Positions 15,172-22,676 of a stretch of DNA of 26,898 nucleotides are shown piece after piece. Both the position numbers and the translations under genes were made by a program. The notes beneath the pieces are model-generated. The model was not told where the DNA came from, ran no database searches, and saw nothing but the letters and a program-made list of their open reading frames with translations. Source of the DNA: TMED27 sp050633165 (GTDB lineage: Bacteria; Pseudomonadota; Alphaproteobacteria; Micavibrionales; Micavibrionaceae). Positions within the stretch are counted from its first letter, which is position 1; each line of letters starts with the position of its first letter. The stretch spans positions 1 to 26,898 of the forward strand of contig JBOEFZ010000027.1 of assembly GCA_050633165.1 (NCBI GenBank), read 5' to 3'.

Positions 15172-15947
15172 TGCCCGCAACGCCCTCTCGTCCAAACGCC
15201 GAAAATGGCAATGTCTTGTTCATGATCTTGATCGCGATTGTGTTGATCGGGGCGTTAACGGCGGCGATATCATCGGGTAATAATGCCGAACGCTCGAATA
15301 TCGATGATGAAACATTGGTCCTTCGTGCCAGCGAAGCGCAACGCTACGCTAGCGAGCTGGAACGGGCGGTAAATTTCATCATGCAGCAAGGCTTCAGCGA
15401 AAGCGATATCCGTTTCGCCCACCCCGATGCGGATAGCGAGTATGGCGATTTAAGCGCGGATACCGATAAGCGGGATCAGGTTTTCCATCGTGAAGGCGGC
15501 GGGGCAAAATACCGAGCCGCGCCGGACGGCATCAATGACGGCAGCGCATGGGAATTTTACGCCGGCACGCATATCCCCGGCATGGGACGCGATGACCGTG
15601 CCGAATTGGTCGCCGTTCTGCCCCACGTAACCGCCGCCTTTTGCGCAAAGATTAATGACCTCAACGACCAAAGCGGCACAATGCAAGATACCGGCACCAC
15701 CGCCGCCGGCGGTTCAAATCCCGGCAATTGCGTAAATATCGGCGCGCTCGGGCGGTTTGATGATAGCCAGCAATTCTACTCAACCATCAATACAATGAAC
15801 GAAGCCAGCGGCAGCTTCGAACAAGACGCCAACACCTCCGCCGCCCGCCCCGCGCCCCAAGGCTGCGTTATATGCTCCATGGACACAAATGCCACAGATG
15901 GCACAAATGATGAATACCATTTCTACCATGTATTGATGACGCGCTAA
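15171..15947 (+). CDS. Pilin-like membrane-anchored protein, function unknown
   Basis: 258 residues with one N-terminal hydrophobic segment (about 15-34, VLFMILIAIVLIGALTAAI) after a short polar leader ending in Glu-Asn-Gly-Asn. A glycine followed by a hydrophobic helix and then a long helical polar region (45-75) resembles minor pilins or pseudopilins, but the usual glutamate at position +5 is missing. The rest is acidic and Gly/Asn/Ser-rich, with three cysteines (in FCAKIND, GNCVNIG and the pair CVICSMD counted as two more) and the ending YHFYHVLMTR. Its start codon overlaps the carboxypeptidase stop codon by one base. A role at the envelope with that enzyme is possible; the pilin comparison is by eye only. 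Confidence 0.8.
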   Translation: MPATPSRPNAENGNVLFMILIAIVLIGALTAAISSGNNAERSNIDDETLVLRASEAQRYASELERAVNFIMQQGFSESDIRFAHPDADSEYGDLSADTDKRDQVFHREGGGAKYRAAPDGINDGSAWEFYAGTHIPGMGRDDRAELVAVLPHVTAAFCAKINDLNDQSGTMQDTGTTAAGGSNPGNCVNIGALGRFDDSQQFYSTINTMNEASGSFEQDANTSAARPAPQGCVICSMDTNATDGTNDEYHFYHVLMTR

Positions 15948-16001
15948 CGTAAACATATCTTAAGGTCTCTATTGCTAGGGCTGGATCAATTATCCTTTCA
16001 A

Positions 16002-16016
16002 CAAAGTGCTACTTTG
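16002..16016. repeat. 15-bp palindrome upstream of zur
   Basis: CAAAGT-GCT-ACTTTG is a perfect 6-3-6 inverted repeat ending 16 bases before the zur ATG. It does not match a Zur box. It could be an operator or chance; nothing else supports it. Confidence 0.25.
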
Positions 16017-16032
16017 CGCTATCTTGTTTCGT

Positions 16033-16467
16033 ATGAATGAAAAGATGATGACTGCAAAAGCATTACATGCGTATGGCAAAAAGCATGGATACCGGATTAC
16101 GCCACCACGGGAATATGTGCTTGGGATTATTGCAAGCGCCGATAAACCGATGAGCGCGTATGACGTACTGGATGCGCTTGCGGCAAAGCTGGATAAACCC
16201 AAACCACCCACCGCCTATCGGGCGTTGGAGTTTTTGGTCACGCATGGATTTATTCACCGGATTGAATCTTTAAATGCCTATATCGCCTGCGCCGAGGATC
16301 ATAAACATCGTGGATCACAATTCATGATTTGTGATGAATGCGGGCACGTAGAAGAAGTCCACCTATGCCACGTCCCCGAAAGCCTCCAAAAACAAGCCAG
16401 CGGCAAAGGCTTCACCCTATCGCACTGGAACGCGGAGCTGCATGGACGGTGTGGGGCGTGTGGTTAG
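16033..16467 (+). CDS. zur: Zinc uptake regulator, Fur family
   Basis: A 144-residue Fur-family repressor that senses zinc. The DNA-binding region (RITPPREYVLGII, then KPPTAYRALEFLVTHGFIHRIESLNAYIAC) follows proteobacterial Zur closely, including the PPTxYRALxFL segment and the histidine/cysteine regulatory-site positions. Two CxxC pairs (CDECGH and the terminal CGACG) form the structural zinc site. I use ATG 16033; ATGs at 16045 and 16048 are alternatives, as no strong ribosome site is visible. The upstream ATG at 16006 lies within the 16002-16016 palindrome and is unlikely. Two Zur-box sequences lie within 3 kb (16992-17008 and 18907-18929), which supports the zinc assignment over iron. The 3' end overlaps the convergent next gene by four bases. 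Confidence 0.92.
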   Translation: MNEKMMTAKALHAYGKKHGYRITPPREYVLGIIASADKPMSAYDVLDALAAKLDKPKPPTAYRALEFLVTHGFIHRIESLNAYIACAEDHKHRGSQFMICDECGHVEEVHLCHVPESLQKQASGKGFTLSHWNAELHGRCGACG

Positions 16468-16958
16468 GTGTAATGCTTTTCTAACTCTCTTGGTTGCTCA
16501 ATCCTGGACAATCTTAAATCTGGCTTTTGATCCCATGTTGCCTTTAATCTATTATATGCCTCATGCATTTGATTGGGTTGAATACCGTGCCCTCCGATAT
16601 GCTGCGCGAATTGAATCAACTTACCGCGATCTGTATCGTGTACCGATCGATTCCCAAAATGGCGTTGATAAAATTGTTTCCAAGCAGGACTAAAAGCCTC
16701 ACCATGGTTCGGGTCAAGAGCAGCATAAAAACCCATTGTAGCGCCACCAGTTTGGGGATGTAAAAGCCCTACATCCATATTAATCAACTCATCATTATGT
16801 ATATATTTAATTGGTGCGAATATTCCATCAGGACGAAATGGGTAATTTCTAATCGTGTAATTTGTAGCTTGTGCAGCGGCATTTGGAGGGAAAGTCTGTG
16901 AGGCAGCCAAGGACAACCCACCTAAAACAATGTCTCTTCGTGATAAGATTGAACTCAT
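16464..16958 (-). CDS. Tat-exported His-rich protein under a Zur box, function unknown
   Basis: 164 residues. The N-terminus MSSILSRRDIVLGGLSLAASQ with a twin arginine, hydrophobic stretch and an AxA-type cleavage site (near residue 29) is a Tat signal, so the protein is probably exported folded. The mature part has no cysteine but nine histidines, several near acidic residues (IHNDE, VHDTD, QHIGGHG, MHEAY), a composition suited to binding a metal. I do not recognise a family. The start has AAGGAG six bases upstream. A perfect Zur box is centred 42 bp upstream, so it should be expressed when zinc is scarce. A ZinT-like periplasmic zinc-binding role is conceivable but is inference. Confidence 0.8.
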   Translation of the reverse strand: MSSILSRRDIVLGGLSLAASQTFPPNAAAQATNYTIRNYPFRPDGIFAPIKYIHNDELINMDVGLLHPQTGGATMGFYAALDPNHGEAFSPAWKQFYQRHFGNRSVHDTDRGKLIQFAQHIGGHGIQPNQMHEAYNRLKATWDQKPDLRLSRIEQPRELEKHYT

Positions 16959-16991
16959 TGTGTCTCCTTAATAAAGAATGACTCGACATAT

Positions 16992-17008
16992 ATGTTATAT
17001 TATAACAT
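16992..17008. promoter_or_regulatory. Perfect Zur box between divergent genes
   Basis: ATGTTATATTATAACAT is a perfect 8-1-8 palindrome and equals the core of the proteobacterial Zur consensus (ATGTTATANTATAACAT). It lies almost midway between the start codons of the two divergent genes (34 and 36 bases away), so a single bound Zur could repress both. zur itself is 0.5 kb away. Confidence 0.88.
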
Positions 17009-17043
17009 AACACAAGTAATTTTTTATAAGTTTGAGGTAGTTT

Positions 17044-17277
17044 ATGTCTTTAATTGGTATTTCTCTTGGTGTCGCGTTTGAATTAGCAACACATGTTTTT
17101 GTGCATTACACAGTAGAAGGTGCAGCCTTCGGTGCGGGGCTTGCAGGAATGCTATCACCAGCCATGGCAGCTATGGGCTTAACATATACGTTTTCGGAAG
17201 CGGCGGCTGAAACGGCACTTGCAAATTTAGCGCCTGATGACCCAATTATGAGCTTGCCGGGAATTGCACCTACATAG
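17044..17277 (+). CDS. Small hydrophobic protein under a Zur box
   Basis: A 77-residue protein with a hydrophobic first two thirds that could form two membrane segments (about 4-22 and 26-47, the second rich in Gly/Ala). A short acidic loop and a Pro-containing tail follow. No family is recognised. A GAGG ribosome site lies about eight bases before the ATG. It shares the Zur box at 16992-17008 with the divergent Tat-exported protein and is followed by the convergent His-rich membrane protein gene, so it probably belongs to the zinc response. It contains two histidines (THVFVH) and no cysteine, so it is more likely a partner or assembly factor than a zinc store. Confidence 0.65.
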   Translation: MSLIGISLGVAFELATHVFVHYTVEGAAFGAGLAGMLSPAMAAMGLTYTFSEAAAETALANLAPDDPIMSLPGIAPT

Positions 17278-17336
17278 TCGTTTTCTGGCTTTTAAGGCTG
17301 CGTTCTTTGGAGTCATTGGTTTTTTGCAGCGAACTT

Positions 17337-18887
17337 CTAATTTTGCACAGGTGATGGAGCTCTTTGTAGCTTGACATCAGGCAAAGCTATACCTGGTAGA
17401 TTCTCATATTTTTCAAGAAGCACTCCCTGATCAATCCCATCCACCCCACAATGTGTTTGAACCCCGTGCGAATGGCAGAGATCGGGAAGGGTTGAGGCGT
17501 ATCCCAGATATCCTACCAAAGCGATGGTCGCCGGAATTGCGATTTCTTTTGCTAATGTTTTTGTGTCATTGCGCAGCCAATTGGAAACGCCCCTAACCTT
17601 TCCCCCAAAATTGCGCTCTCCCCAATCGGCTAGATTATTCTTCGCCTGCCCGATTGCCTTAACGCTTTTGGGGTGCACCATTGCGAGCGATCCGGCAGTG
17701 GCCAGCGTATAAGCCGTCATTTGCGGCCAAGCCTTAAGAAGGCTCGGCATTTCCGGATTTGACACGAGCGTTATACCCTCGAGAAAGCCACTCGCCGCCA
17801 TGCATCCCGCAATTGATCCCCATAGCATAGCGTCATCTTTTTTAAGCGCAGCCTTAATTGTGAACATCGCTTCGGATGCGGATAAGGTAATACCGCGTAG
17901 AAAACCAGTCGATGTGGTTGAGAGTGCGAAGGCCTCGGATAAGATATTAACGCTGTCATGCATCACAACGGAGGACAGGCCGAGCGTTACCGTGGACAAA
18001 GCGGCTTTTTGCGCGGCGGGGTCTTTACGATATTCATTCACGCGTTGCAATAGGGGTGGTGGTTTCTCTTCACTGTGATGATGAGCATGGTCGTGCTTAT
18101 GATGATGCCCATGGTCATGATCGTGGTGGTGTCCATTACAAGAAGGGCCATGGACAATACATTCATGTCCAATTTCCCCTAATTTTTTGCCGTACCAAGG
18201 GGCGATTTTCAATGCCATCACCGCCCCTGTAGCCACCGTTGCCTCCATTGGCATATAGTCCGATAAAAAAATCGGTGCGGCAAAGGCAGCCGATAGCCCG
18301 CCCATACCTTTGGCATGTATTTTCCAATGTTCCGAGCTAATGGCGTTCATAGTTCCAACAGCTGCAGCCCCCCAAAGCATCCCTGCATGCGTGATTTTAC
18401 CAACAGCCAGACTAGCTACATTTTGCGCACTTTGCCCTGCAAGTAGGCTAATACCAGTTACGGCAGCTTCGGGGATTTGGTGCGACATGGCGCTCATAGA
18501 GGCGGTAATAAAGCGCGGAACGCCTTTTGATTTTTCCAATTCCTCTGCTTGTTCCATCAAATTTTCGGTTGAATCATTCATGCCCATAAGGCTCAGCGTC
18601 ATACCACCGACACCAATGGCTTCCCCAAAACCATCAATTTGCGCCAGGGTTGAGTGCCCGATAACAGCATTAGCAACGATATCTGCGCTCGCCAACGCTG
18701 CGCTTGCGCTAAAAAGAAAGCCGGTATTGTGTTCCGCCACCCATGTCCGTGCTCGTTCCCCAAAAAGAGATGCAGCAAGAACAGTTAGCCTTAGCTCCTT
18801 TTTGTCGGAAGGCTTTTGTTCTTCATGCGGATGGTGATGATGGTGGTGGTGTTTTCCATCTTTGTGATGCCCGTGATCATGTGGCAT
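17337..18887 (-). CDS. His-rich polytopic membrane protein, candidate zinc transporter
   Basis: 516 residues counted from ATG 18885-18887, which has GGGAG seven bases upstream; the TTG at 18908 overlaps the Zur-like box and is rejected. A His-rich N-terminal tail (1-23, with seven His in a row) is followed by a first hydrophobic half (about 55-235). A central linker (about 252-271) contains 14 His with Asp and Lys. A second hydrophobic half (about 295-470) ends in a short tail with a CHSHG...HC motif. Each half has a helix with a Ser/Thr-Pro/Ser-Glu element followed by a glycine-containing motif: SHQIPEAAVTGISLLAG at 135-151 and SASEAMFTIKAALK at 336-349. This recalls the two inverted alpha repeats of cation/Ca2+ exchangers, which are also joined by a cytoplasmic loop. 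That likeness is by eye. A Zur-like box lies just upstream. Confidence 0.75.
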   Translation of the reverse strand: MPHDHGHHKDGKHHHHHHHPHEEQKPSDKKELRLTVLAASLFGERARTWVAEHNTGFLFSASAALASADIVANAVIGHSTLAQIDGFGEAIGVGGMTLSLMGMNDSTENLMEQAEELEKSKGVPRFITASMSAMSHQIPEAAVTGISLLAGQSAQNVASLAVGKITHAGMLWGAAAVGTMNAISSEHWKIHAKGMGGLSAAFAAPIFLSDYMPMEATVATGAVMALKIAPWYGKKLGEIGHECIVHGPSCNGHHHDHDHGHHHKHDHAHHHSEEKPPPLLQRVNEYRKDPAAQKAALSTVTLGLSSVVMHDSVNILSEAFALSTTSTGFLRGITLSASEAMFTIKAALKKDDAMLWGSIAGCMAASGFLEGITLVSNPEMPSLLKAWPQMTAYTLATAGSLAMVHPKSVKAIGQAKNNLADWGERNFGGKVRGVSNWLRNDTKTLAKEIAIPATIALVGYLGYASTLPDLCHSHGVQTHCGVDGIDQGVLLEKYENLPGIALPDVKLQRAPSPVQN

Positions 18888-18906
18888 AAAATACTCCCGC
18901 AACGCC

Positions 18907-18929
18907 AAAATGTTATAAAGTAACGTTTT
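18907..18929 (-). promoter_or_regulatory. Zur-like box upstream of the His-rich membrane protein
   Basis: The stretch holds a left half AAATGTTATA identical to the proteobacterial Zur consensus, an extra central base and a right half TAACGTTTT with one internal mismatch to TAACATTTC plus the end base. It sits 20-42 bp upstream of the gene's ATG, where a repressor would block transcription or early elongation. Confidence 0.75.
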
Positions 18930-19031
18930 ATAGATTTAAGAGTATGTTAAATGCAAGTGCTTTTTTCTTTGGATTATATATTCGGATATTTAAAGCAGAT
19001 TGCCCGCCCTCTTCATTTCGTTTAGAAATTG

Positions 19032-20675
19032 ATGGGTATGAATTATCGTCCTGAAATTGATGGGTTGCGGGCGATTGCCGTTTTGGGGGTGTTGTTTTAT
19101 CACGCGAAATTTATGCTGTTTGGCGCGCCGGTTTTGGCGGGTGGATATTTGGGCGTTGATATTTTCTTTGTGATTAGCGGGTATCTGATTACGCGGATTA
19201 TTTTGAAGGAATTGCAGGAACGAGATTCCTTTTCCTTTGCGCATTTTTTTGAACGGCGAGCGCGGCGGATTTTGCCGATGTTGTTTGTGGTGATGATTGC
19301 GGCTTTGCCGTTTGCGTGGCGCTCTTTGCTGCCCGCGGATTTGGTCGAATATGCGAAGAGTGTTTTGGCGGCACTTGGGTTTGGGTCGAATTTCTTTTTC
19401 TATTTTGCGACGACGGAATATGGGGCGGATAGTTCTTTGCTCAAGCCTTTTCTTCATACTTGGAGCCTTGGGATTGAGGAGCAGTTTTATATTGTTATGC
19501 CGTTGATCATTGTTTTGGTTTGGCGGTTTGCGCAGGCGTATTTGTTAAGTGTTCTGGCGGTGCTGTTATTGCTGAGTTTGCAATTTGCGGATGTGATGGG
19601 GGGGGCATAATCGTGATTTGAATTTCTACCTGCCTTTCTCGCGGTTTTGGGCTGTCGGTTGGATCGTATTTTGTGATTGAAAAGCCGTTTCGGAATCGGG
19701 AGGTGATTGGCAGGAAATTGTTGCTTGCGCTTTTGATTGCGACGGCGGCGGTGCTTGGCATTGTGCATTGGAACTTTATTGATAAAGATGGCTACCAAAG
19801 CCGTGTTCCGGCGATTTTGGCGACAGAGCATCACGGGGAAAACCAGTGGGAGATTTACCGCCAAAATGACCGGAATTGCTTTGGGCGGCAGGATGATTTT
19901 TGTACGGAGTTTGTATCGGGTGATGCAACACGGCTATATGCCTTGGGCGATAGTCACCTCGCATCGCTTGTTTTATCGGAGCGATTTAACGGCCAATTCC
20001 TGCCCGTTTGTTTTGAACACGCATTATTATCTTAACGATGGGAAGCGGAGCAAAATCTGTAATGCGGCGTATCAGGAGAGGCGCTTGGCCGCGATTAACG
20101 CCTCCCCCGACCCGGCGATTGTGGTGATTGGCGGGCGGTATCCGGTGTTTTTGGACAATGTCTTTTTCGACAATGGTGAAGGCGGGTTTGAGGATGAGGT
20201 GTTTGGTGAATTTATCCCTGATAATGGCGGGGATTTTAAAGATGCGTTGCGCGGCAGCATCGAAACACTAACGGCGGCGGGACATCATGTTGTGCTGGTT
20301 TATCCTATTCCACCAGTTGGTTGGCATGTGCCGAAACGGTTATTTGAAAAAGTTAAAGGCATGGATTTGGTGCAAATTCGGGATGTACTCCAAAATGATC
20401 CGGTTAGCACAGATGCGGATATTTATCATGAAGATAGCCATTCGACATTTGCCTTATTTAATTCAATCCAACATCCGAACATCCACCGCGTTTATCCGCA
20501 TACGCTGTTTTGTAACACGGTGATAAGCGGGCGGTGCGTGACGCATGATGAGAACGATATTTTCTACGATGACGATGACCACCCTAGTGCAAAGGGCGCG
20601 GCGATGATTAATGCATTGATTGATGATGCCGTGCGCGCGGCGGATACGGCAATTAAAACGGCGCGGGATCGGTGA
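19032..20675 (+). pseudogene. Broken O-acyltransferase (acyltransferase-3 plus SGNH, OafA type)
   Basis: The intact parent would be a membrane acyltransferase that modifies surface sugars, with about ten membrane helices and a C-terminal SGNH esterase-like domain. The 5' part (YRPEIDGLRAIAV..., GVDIFFVISGYLITR, HTWSLGIEEQFY) is convincing. A run of eight G at 19598-19605 then puts it out of frame. The reading resumes one frame over as HNRDLNFYLPFSRFW, and jumps near 19650 to the family's last helix end (GSYFVIEKPFRNR). Roughly 150 or more residues of membrane helices are missing there. The SGNH part begins with LGDSH and shifts frame again near 20005, ending with DDDHPSAKGA. At least two frameshifts plus a deletion make a functional product unlikely. 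The end overlaps the convergent rluA-like gene. Confidence 0.88.
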
Positions 20676-21327
20676 AAATAATGCGCTCCCCTGTGGTGGG
20701 GTGCTCAATCTCTAACATTTCGGCGTGGAGTTGGAGGCGCGGCGCGGCATCACGCGCCGCATCATGGGCATAGAAAACTTCGCCAAGCATGGGATAGCCG
20801 ATTTCCTCCATATGTACGCGGAGTTGGTGGGAGCGTCCAGTGATGGGCTTTAGGCGGAGGCGGGTGATAGCGTTTGGCTCGCGCTCCAAAACCTTCCATT
20901 CCGTCACGGCGTTCTTGCCATGCTCAAAGCATACCATCTGGCGCGGTCGGTTATCCCAATCGCAACGCATGGGAAGGTCAATCACGCCGCTTTCCTCCTC
21001 CACATGTCCCCAAACGCGGGTGATGTAGTATTTATTCGTCGTGCGGGCTTCGAATTGTTTGCCGATATGCCCCTGCGCCGCTTTATTCCGTGCCATAAGG
21101 AACACGCCCGATGTCTCCATATCAAGGCGATGCACAACCAAAGCATCGGGATATTCCTTTTGCGCGCGCGTAGACATGCAATCAGAAAGATGCTCACCAC
21201 GCCCCGGAACGCTCAATAATCCGCTCGGCTTGGACAGCACAAGCAGGTCCTCATCCACATATAACACCCGCAACGGATCATCCGGCGGATCGTAGATAAG
21301 ATTGGGAACGGGGCGTTTAGCTTTCAA
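20653..21327 (-). CDS. RluA-family RNA pseudouridine synthase
   Basis: A 224-residue pseudouridine synthase without an S4 domain, the size of RluA, which modifies 23S rRNA U746 and tRNA U32. The catalytic Asp69 lies in VVHRLDMETSG. Upstream is the substrate-binding LSKPSGLLSVPGR, and downstream the TGRSHQLRVHMEEIGYPMLGE motif. Target specificity among RluA-like paralogues cannot be fixed from sequence, so no symbol is given. It is preceded on the same strand by a 76-residue gene that overlaps it by 11 bases, so translation is probably coupled. Its 3' end overlaps the tail of the acyltransferase pseudogene by 23 bases in convergent orientation. Confidence 0.93.
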   Translation of the reverse strand: MKAKRPVPNLIYDPPDDPLRVLYVDEDLLVLSKPSGLLSVPGRGEHLSDCMSTRAQKEYPDALVVHRLDMETSGVFLMARNKAAQGHIGKQFEARTTNKYYITRVWGHVEEESGVIDLPMRCDWDNRPRQMVCFEHGKNAVTEWKVLEREPNAITRLRLKPITGRSHQLRVHMEEIGYPMLGEVFYAHDAARDAAPRLQLHAEMLEIEHPTTGERIIFTDPAPF

Positions 21328-21547
21328 AAACCACCTTCACGCCGCGTTTTTTGAAATAGCTTTGCATCATTTTGCGCCCTGCGCGGTTATTTTGCGAGAG
21401 GCGCTCGGGTTTGAAGCTGGCTTCTTTCTCGCCTTGCGCACTCATTGCCGCCTTTAAATTGGCGATATGCAGGTCGATATCCTCGTTATCGCGCTCCAAC
21501 GCGCCATAGACCGCTTCTTTTGCTTCATCAAGCGTAAGTGCACTCAT
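21317..21547 (-). CDS. Small conserved-looking protein, function unknown
   Basis: 76 residues: an acidic helical N-terminal half (DEAKEAVYGALERDNEDIDLHIANLKAAM) and a basic C-terminal half (NNRAGRKMMQSYFKKRGVKVVF). There is no signal peptide or membrane segment. AAGGA lies about ten bases before the ATG; an out-of-frame ATG four bases upstream terminates at once (ATGAGATGA). It overlaps the start of the rluA-like gene by 11 bases, so they form an operon, and a role alongside RNA modification or ribosome function is possible. I do not recognise the family. Confidence 0.8.
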   Translation of the reverse strand: MSALTLDEAKEAVYGALERDNEDIDLHIANLKAAMSAQGEKEASFKPERLSQNNRAGRKMMQSYFKKRGVKVVFES

Positions 21548-21595
21548 CTCATTATTTCCTTTATTTCTTAGCTTGTTTCATTTATCAAAGCCTTT

Positions 21596-21706
21596 ATGAG
21601 CAAGCAAGAGAAAGATATACCCGCACCAATAACCGGCGCGCATATCGCCCCAAAAGGGCATAATGCGGGATGTCCGTGTTGCGTGCCGGAAGAGGATGAG
21701 GACTAG
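21596..21706 (+). CDS. Possible 36-residue protein with a CPCC motif
   Basis: A short reading frame starting MSKQEKDIPAPITGAH and ending GHNAGCPCCVPEEDED. The three cysteines in CPCC with a preceding GH look like a metal- or thiol-reactive site at the end of a proline-rich peptide. It lies between the divergent 76-residue gene and the pdxS promoter, ending five bases before the -35 hexamer. There is no good ribosome site upstream. The ordered composition (acidic tail, Pro-rich start, Cys motif) argues for coding, but length and the missing ribosome site keep confidence low. Confidence 0.4.
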   Translation: MSKQEKDIPAPITGAHIAPKGHNAGCPCCVPEEDED

Positions 21707-21711
21707 ATTCG

Positions 21712-21739
21712 TTGCAAAGCCGCGCTATCTATGTATAAA
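21712..21739 (+). promoter_or_regulatory. Sigma-70-type promoter of pdxS
   Basis: TTGCAA (21712-21717), a 16-base spacer and TATAAA (21734-21739). Transcription would start near 21747, giving a 26-base leader that carries the AAGGA ribosome site of pdxS. Confidence 0.6.
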
Positions 21740-21772
21740 TGACCCGCTAAATAAGACATAAGGAATAAAATC

Positions 21773-22657
21773 ATGGGCGACACTGTAATCAATATTAAAA
21801 CCGGATTGGCCGAAATGCTTAAGGGCGGCGTGATCATGGATGTTGTCACGGCCGAACAAGCCAAAGTTGCCGAAGATGCGGGCGCAGTTGCGGTGATGGC
21901 GCTCGAGCGTGTTCCTAGCGATATTCGTAAAGCCGGCGGCGTTGCGCGCATGTCCCCACCCGATATTATCGAAGAGGTAATGAAGGCCGTTTCCATTCCC
22001 GTGATGGCGAAATGCCGTATTGGTCACTTTGCCGAGGCGCAATTGCTGCAGGAAATGGGCGTTGATTTCGTGGATGAGAGCGAAGTGCTAACCCCCGCCG
22101 ATGAAGAGTTCCATATCAATAAGCATGATTTCAAAGTGCCGTTCGTTTGCGGCGCGAAAAATCTGGGCGAGGCGCTTCGCCGGATTGGTGAAGGTGCGGC
22201 GTTGATGCGCACAAAAGGTGAGCCGGGCACAGGGAATATTGTCGAGGCCGTGCGCCATATGCGCCGGATTAATGATGAAATTCGCCGTGTTGTAAACTCC
22301 GATGATGCGGAGTTGATGACCATGGCGCGTGATTTCGGCGCACCGTTTGAGCTGCTTAAACTTGTGAAGGCCGAAGGGCGTTTGCCTGTTCCTAATTTCG
22401 CCGCCGGCGGTGTTGCGACACCGGCGGATGCGGCGCTGTGTATGCAATTGGGTGCGGAGACGGTATTTGTCGGCTCTGGTATCTTCAAATCCGATAACCC
22501 CGACCAATTCGCCAAAGCCATCGTTAAGGCCACTGCGCATTATGATGATCCTGCGATTGTGCTTGAGGCCAGTAAAGAGCTTGGCGGTGTTGCCATGCGT
22601 GGGACAGAAATTTCCGAGCTTGATGAGCCGATGTTGATGGCCAATCGGGGTTGGTAG
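21773..22657 (+). CDS. pdxS: Pyridoxal 5'-phosphate synthase, synthase subunit
   Basis: This enzyme makes pyridoxal phosphate from ribose 5-phosphate, glyceraldehyde 3-phosphate and ammonia supplied by PdxT. The 294-residue TIM-barrel length is typical. Asp23 and the Schiff-base lysines Lys80 (VMAKCRIGHFAEAQ) and Lys148 (LMRTKGEPGTGNI) are in place. The segments ALERVPSDIRKAGGVARMSPP and PVPNFAAGGVATPADAALCMQLG are highly conserved in the family. It has an AGGA ribosome site and a good promoter at 21712. pdxT follows 96 bp downstream, after an imperfect palindrome. Having PdxS/PdxT implies the DXP-independent B6 route rather than the PdxA/PdxJ route. Confidence 0.98.
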   Translation: MGDTVINIKTGLAEMLKGGVIMDVVTAEQAKVAEDAGAVAVMALERVPSDIRKAGGVARMSPPDIIEEVMKAVSIPVMAKCRIGHFAEAQLLQEMGVDFVDESEVLTPADEEFHINKHDFKVPFVCGAKNLGEALRRIGEGAALMRTKGEPGTGNIVEAVRHMRRINDEIRRVVNSDDAELMTMARDFGAPFELLKLVKAEGRLPVPNFAAGGVATPADAALCMQLGAETVFVGSGIFKSDNPDQFAKAIVKATAHYDDPAIVLEASKELGGVAMRGTEISELDEPMLMANRGW

Positions 22658-22676
22658 CTCAAAATTATAATATTTG

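Noticed and set aside
16442..16693. 83-residue plus-strand frame downstream of zur
   Set aside because: It is antisense to the Tat-exported protein gene, which has a signal peptide, ribosome site and Zur box.
18888..18908. TTG start for the His-rich membrane protein
   Set aside because: It overlaps the Zur-like box. The ATG at 18885-18887 has a good ribosome site.
19598..19605. G8 run as a working phase-variation switch
   Set aside because: Restoring the frame here does not rescue the gene, because a deletion junction and another frameshift follow.
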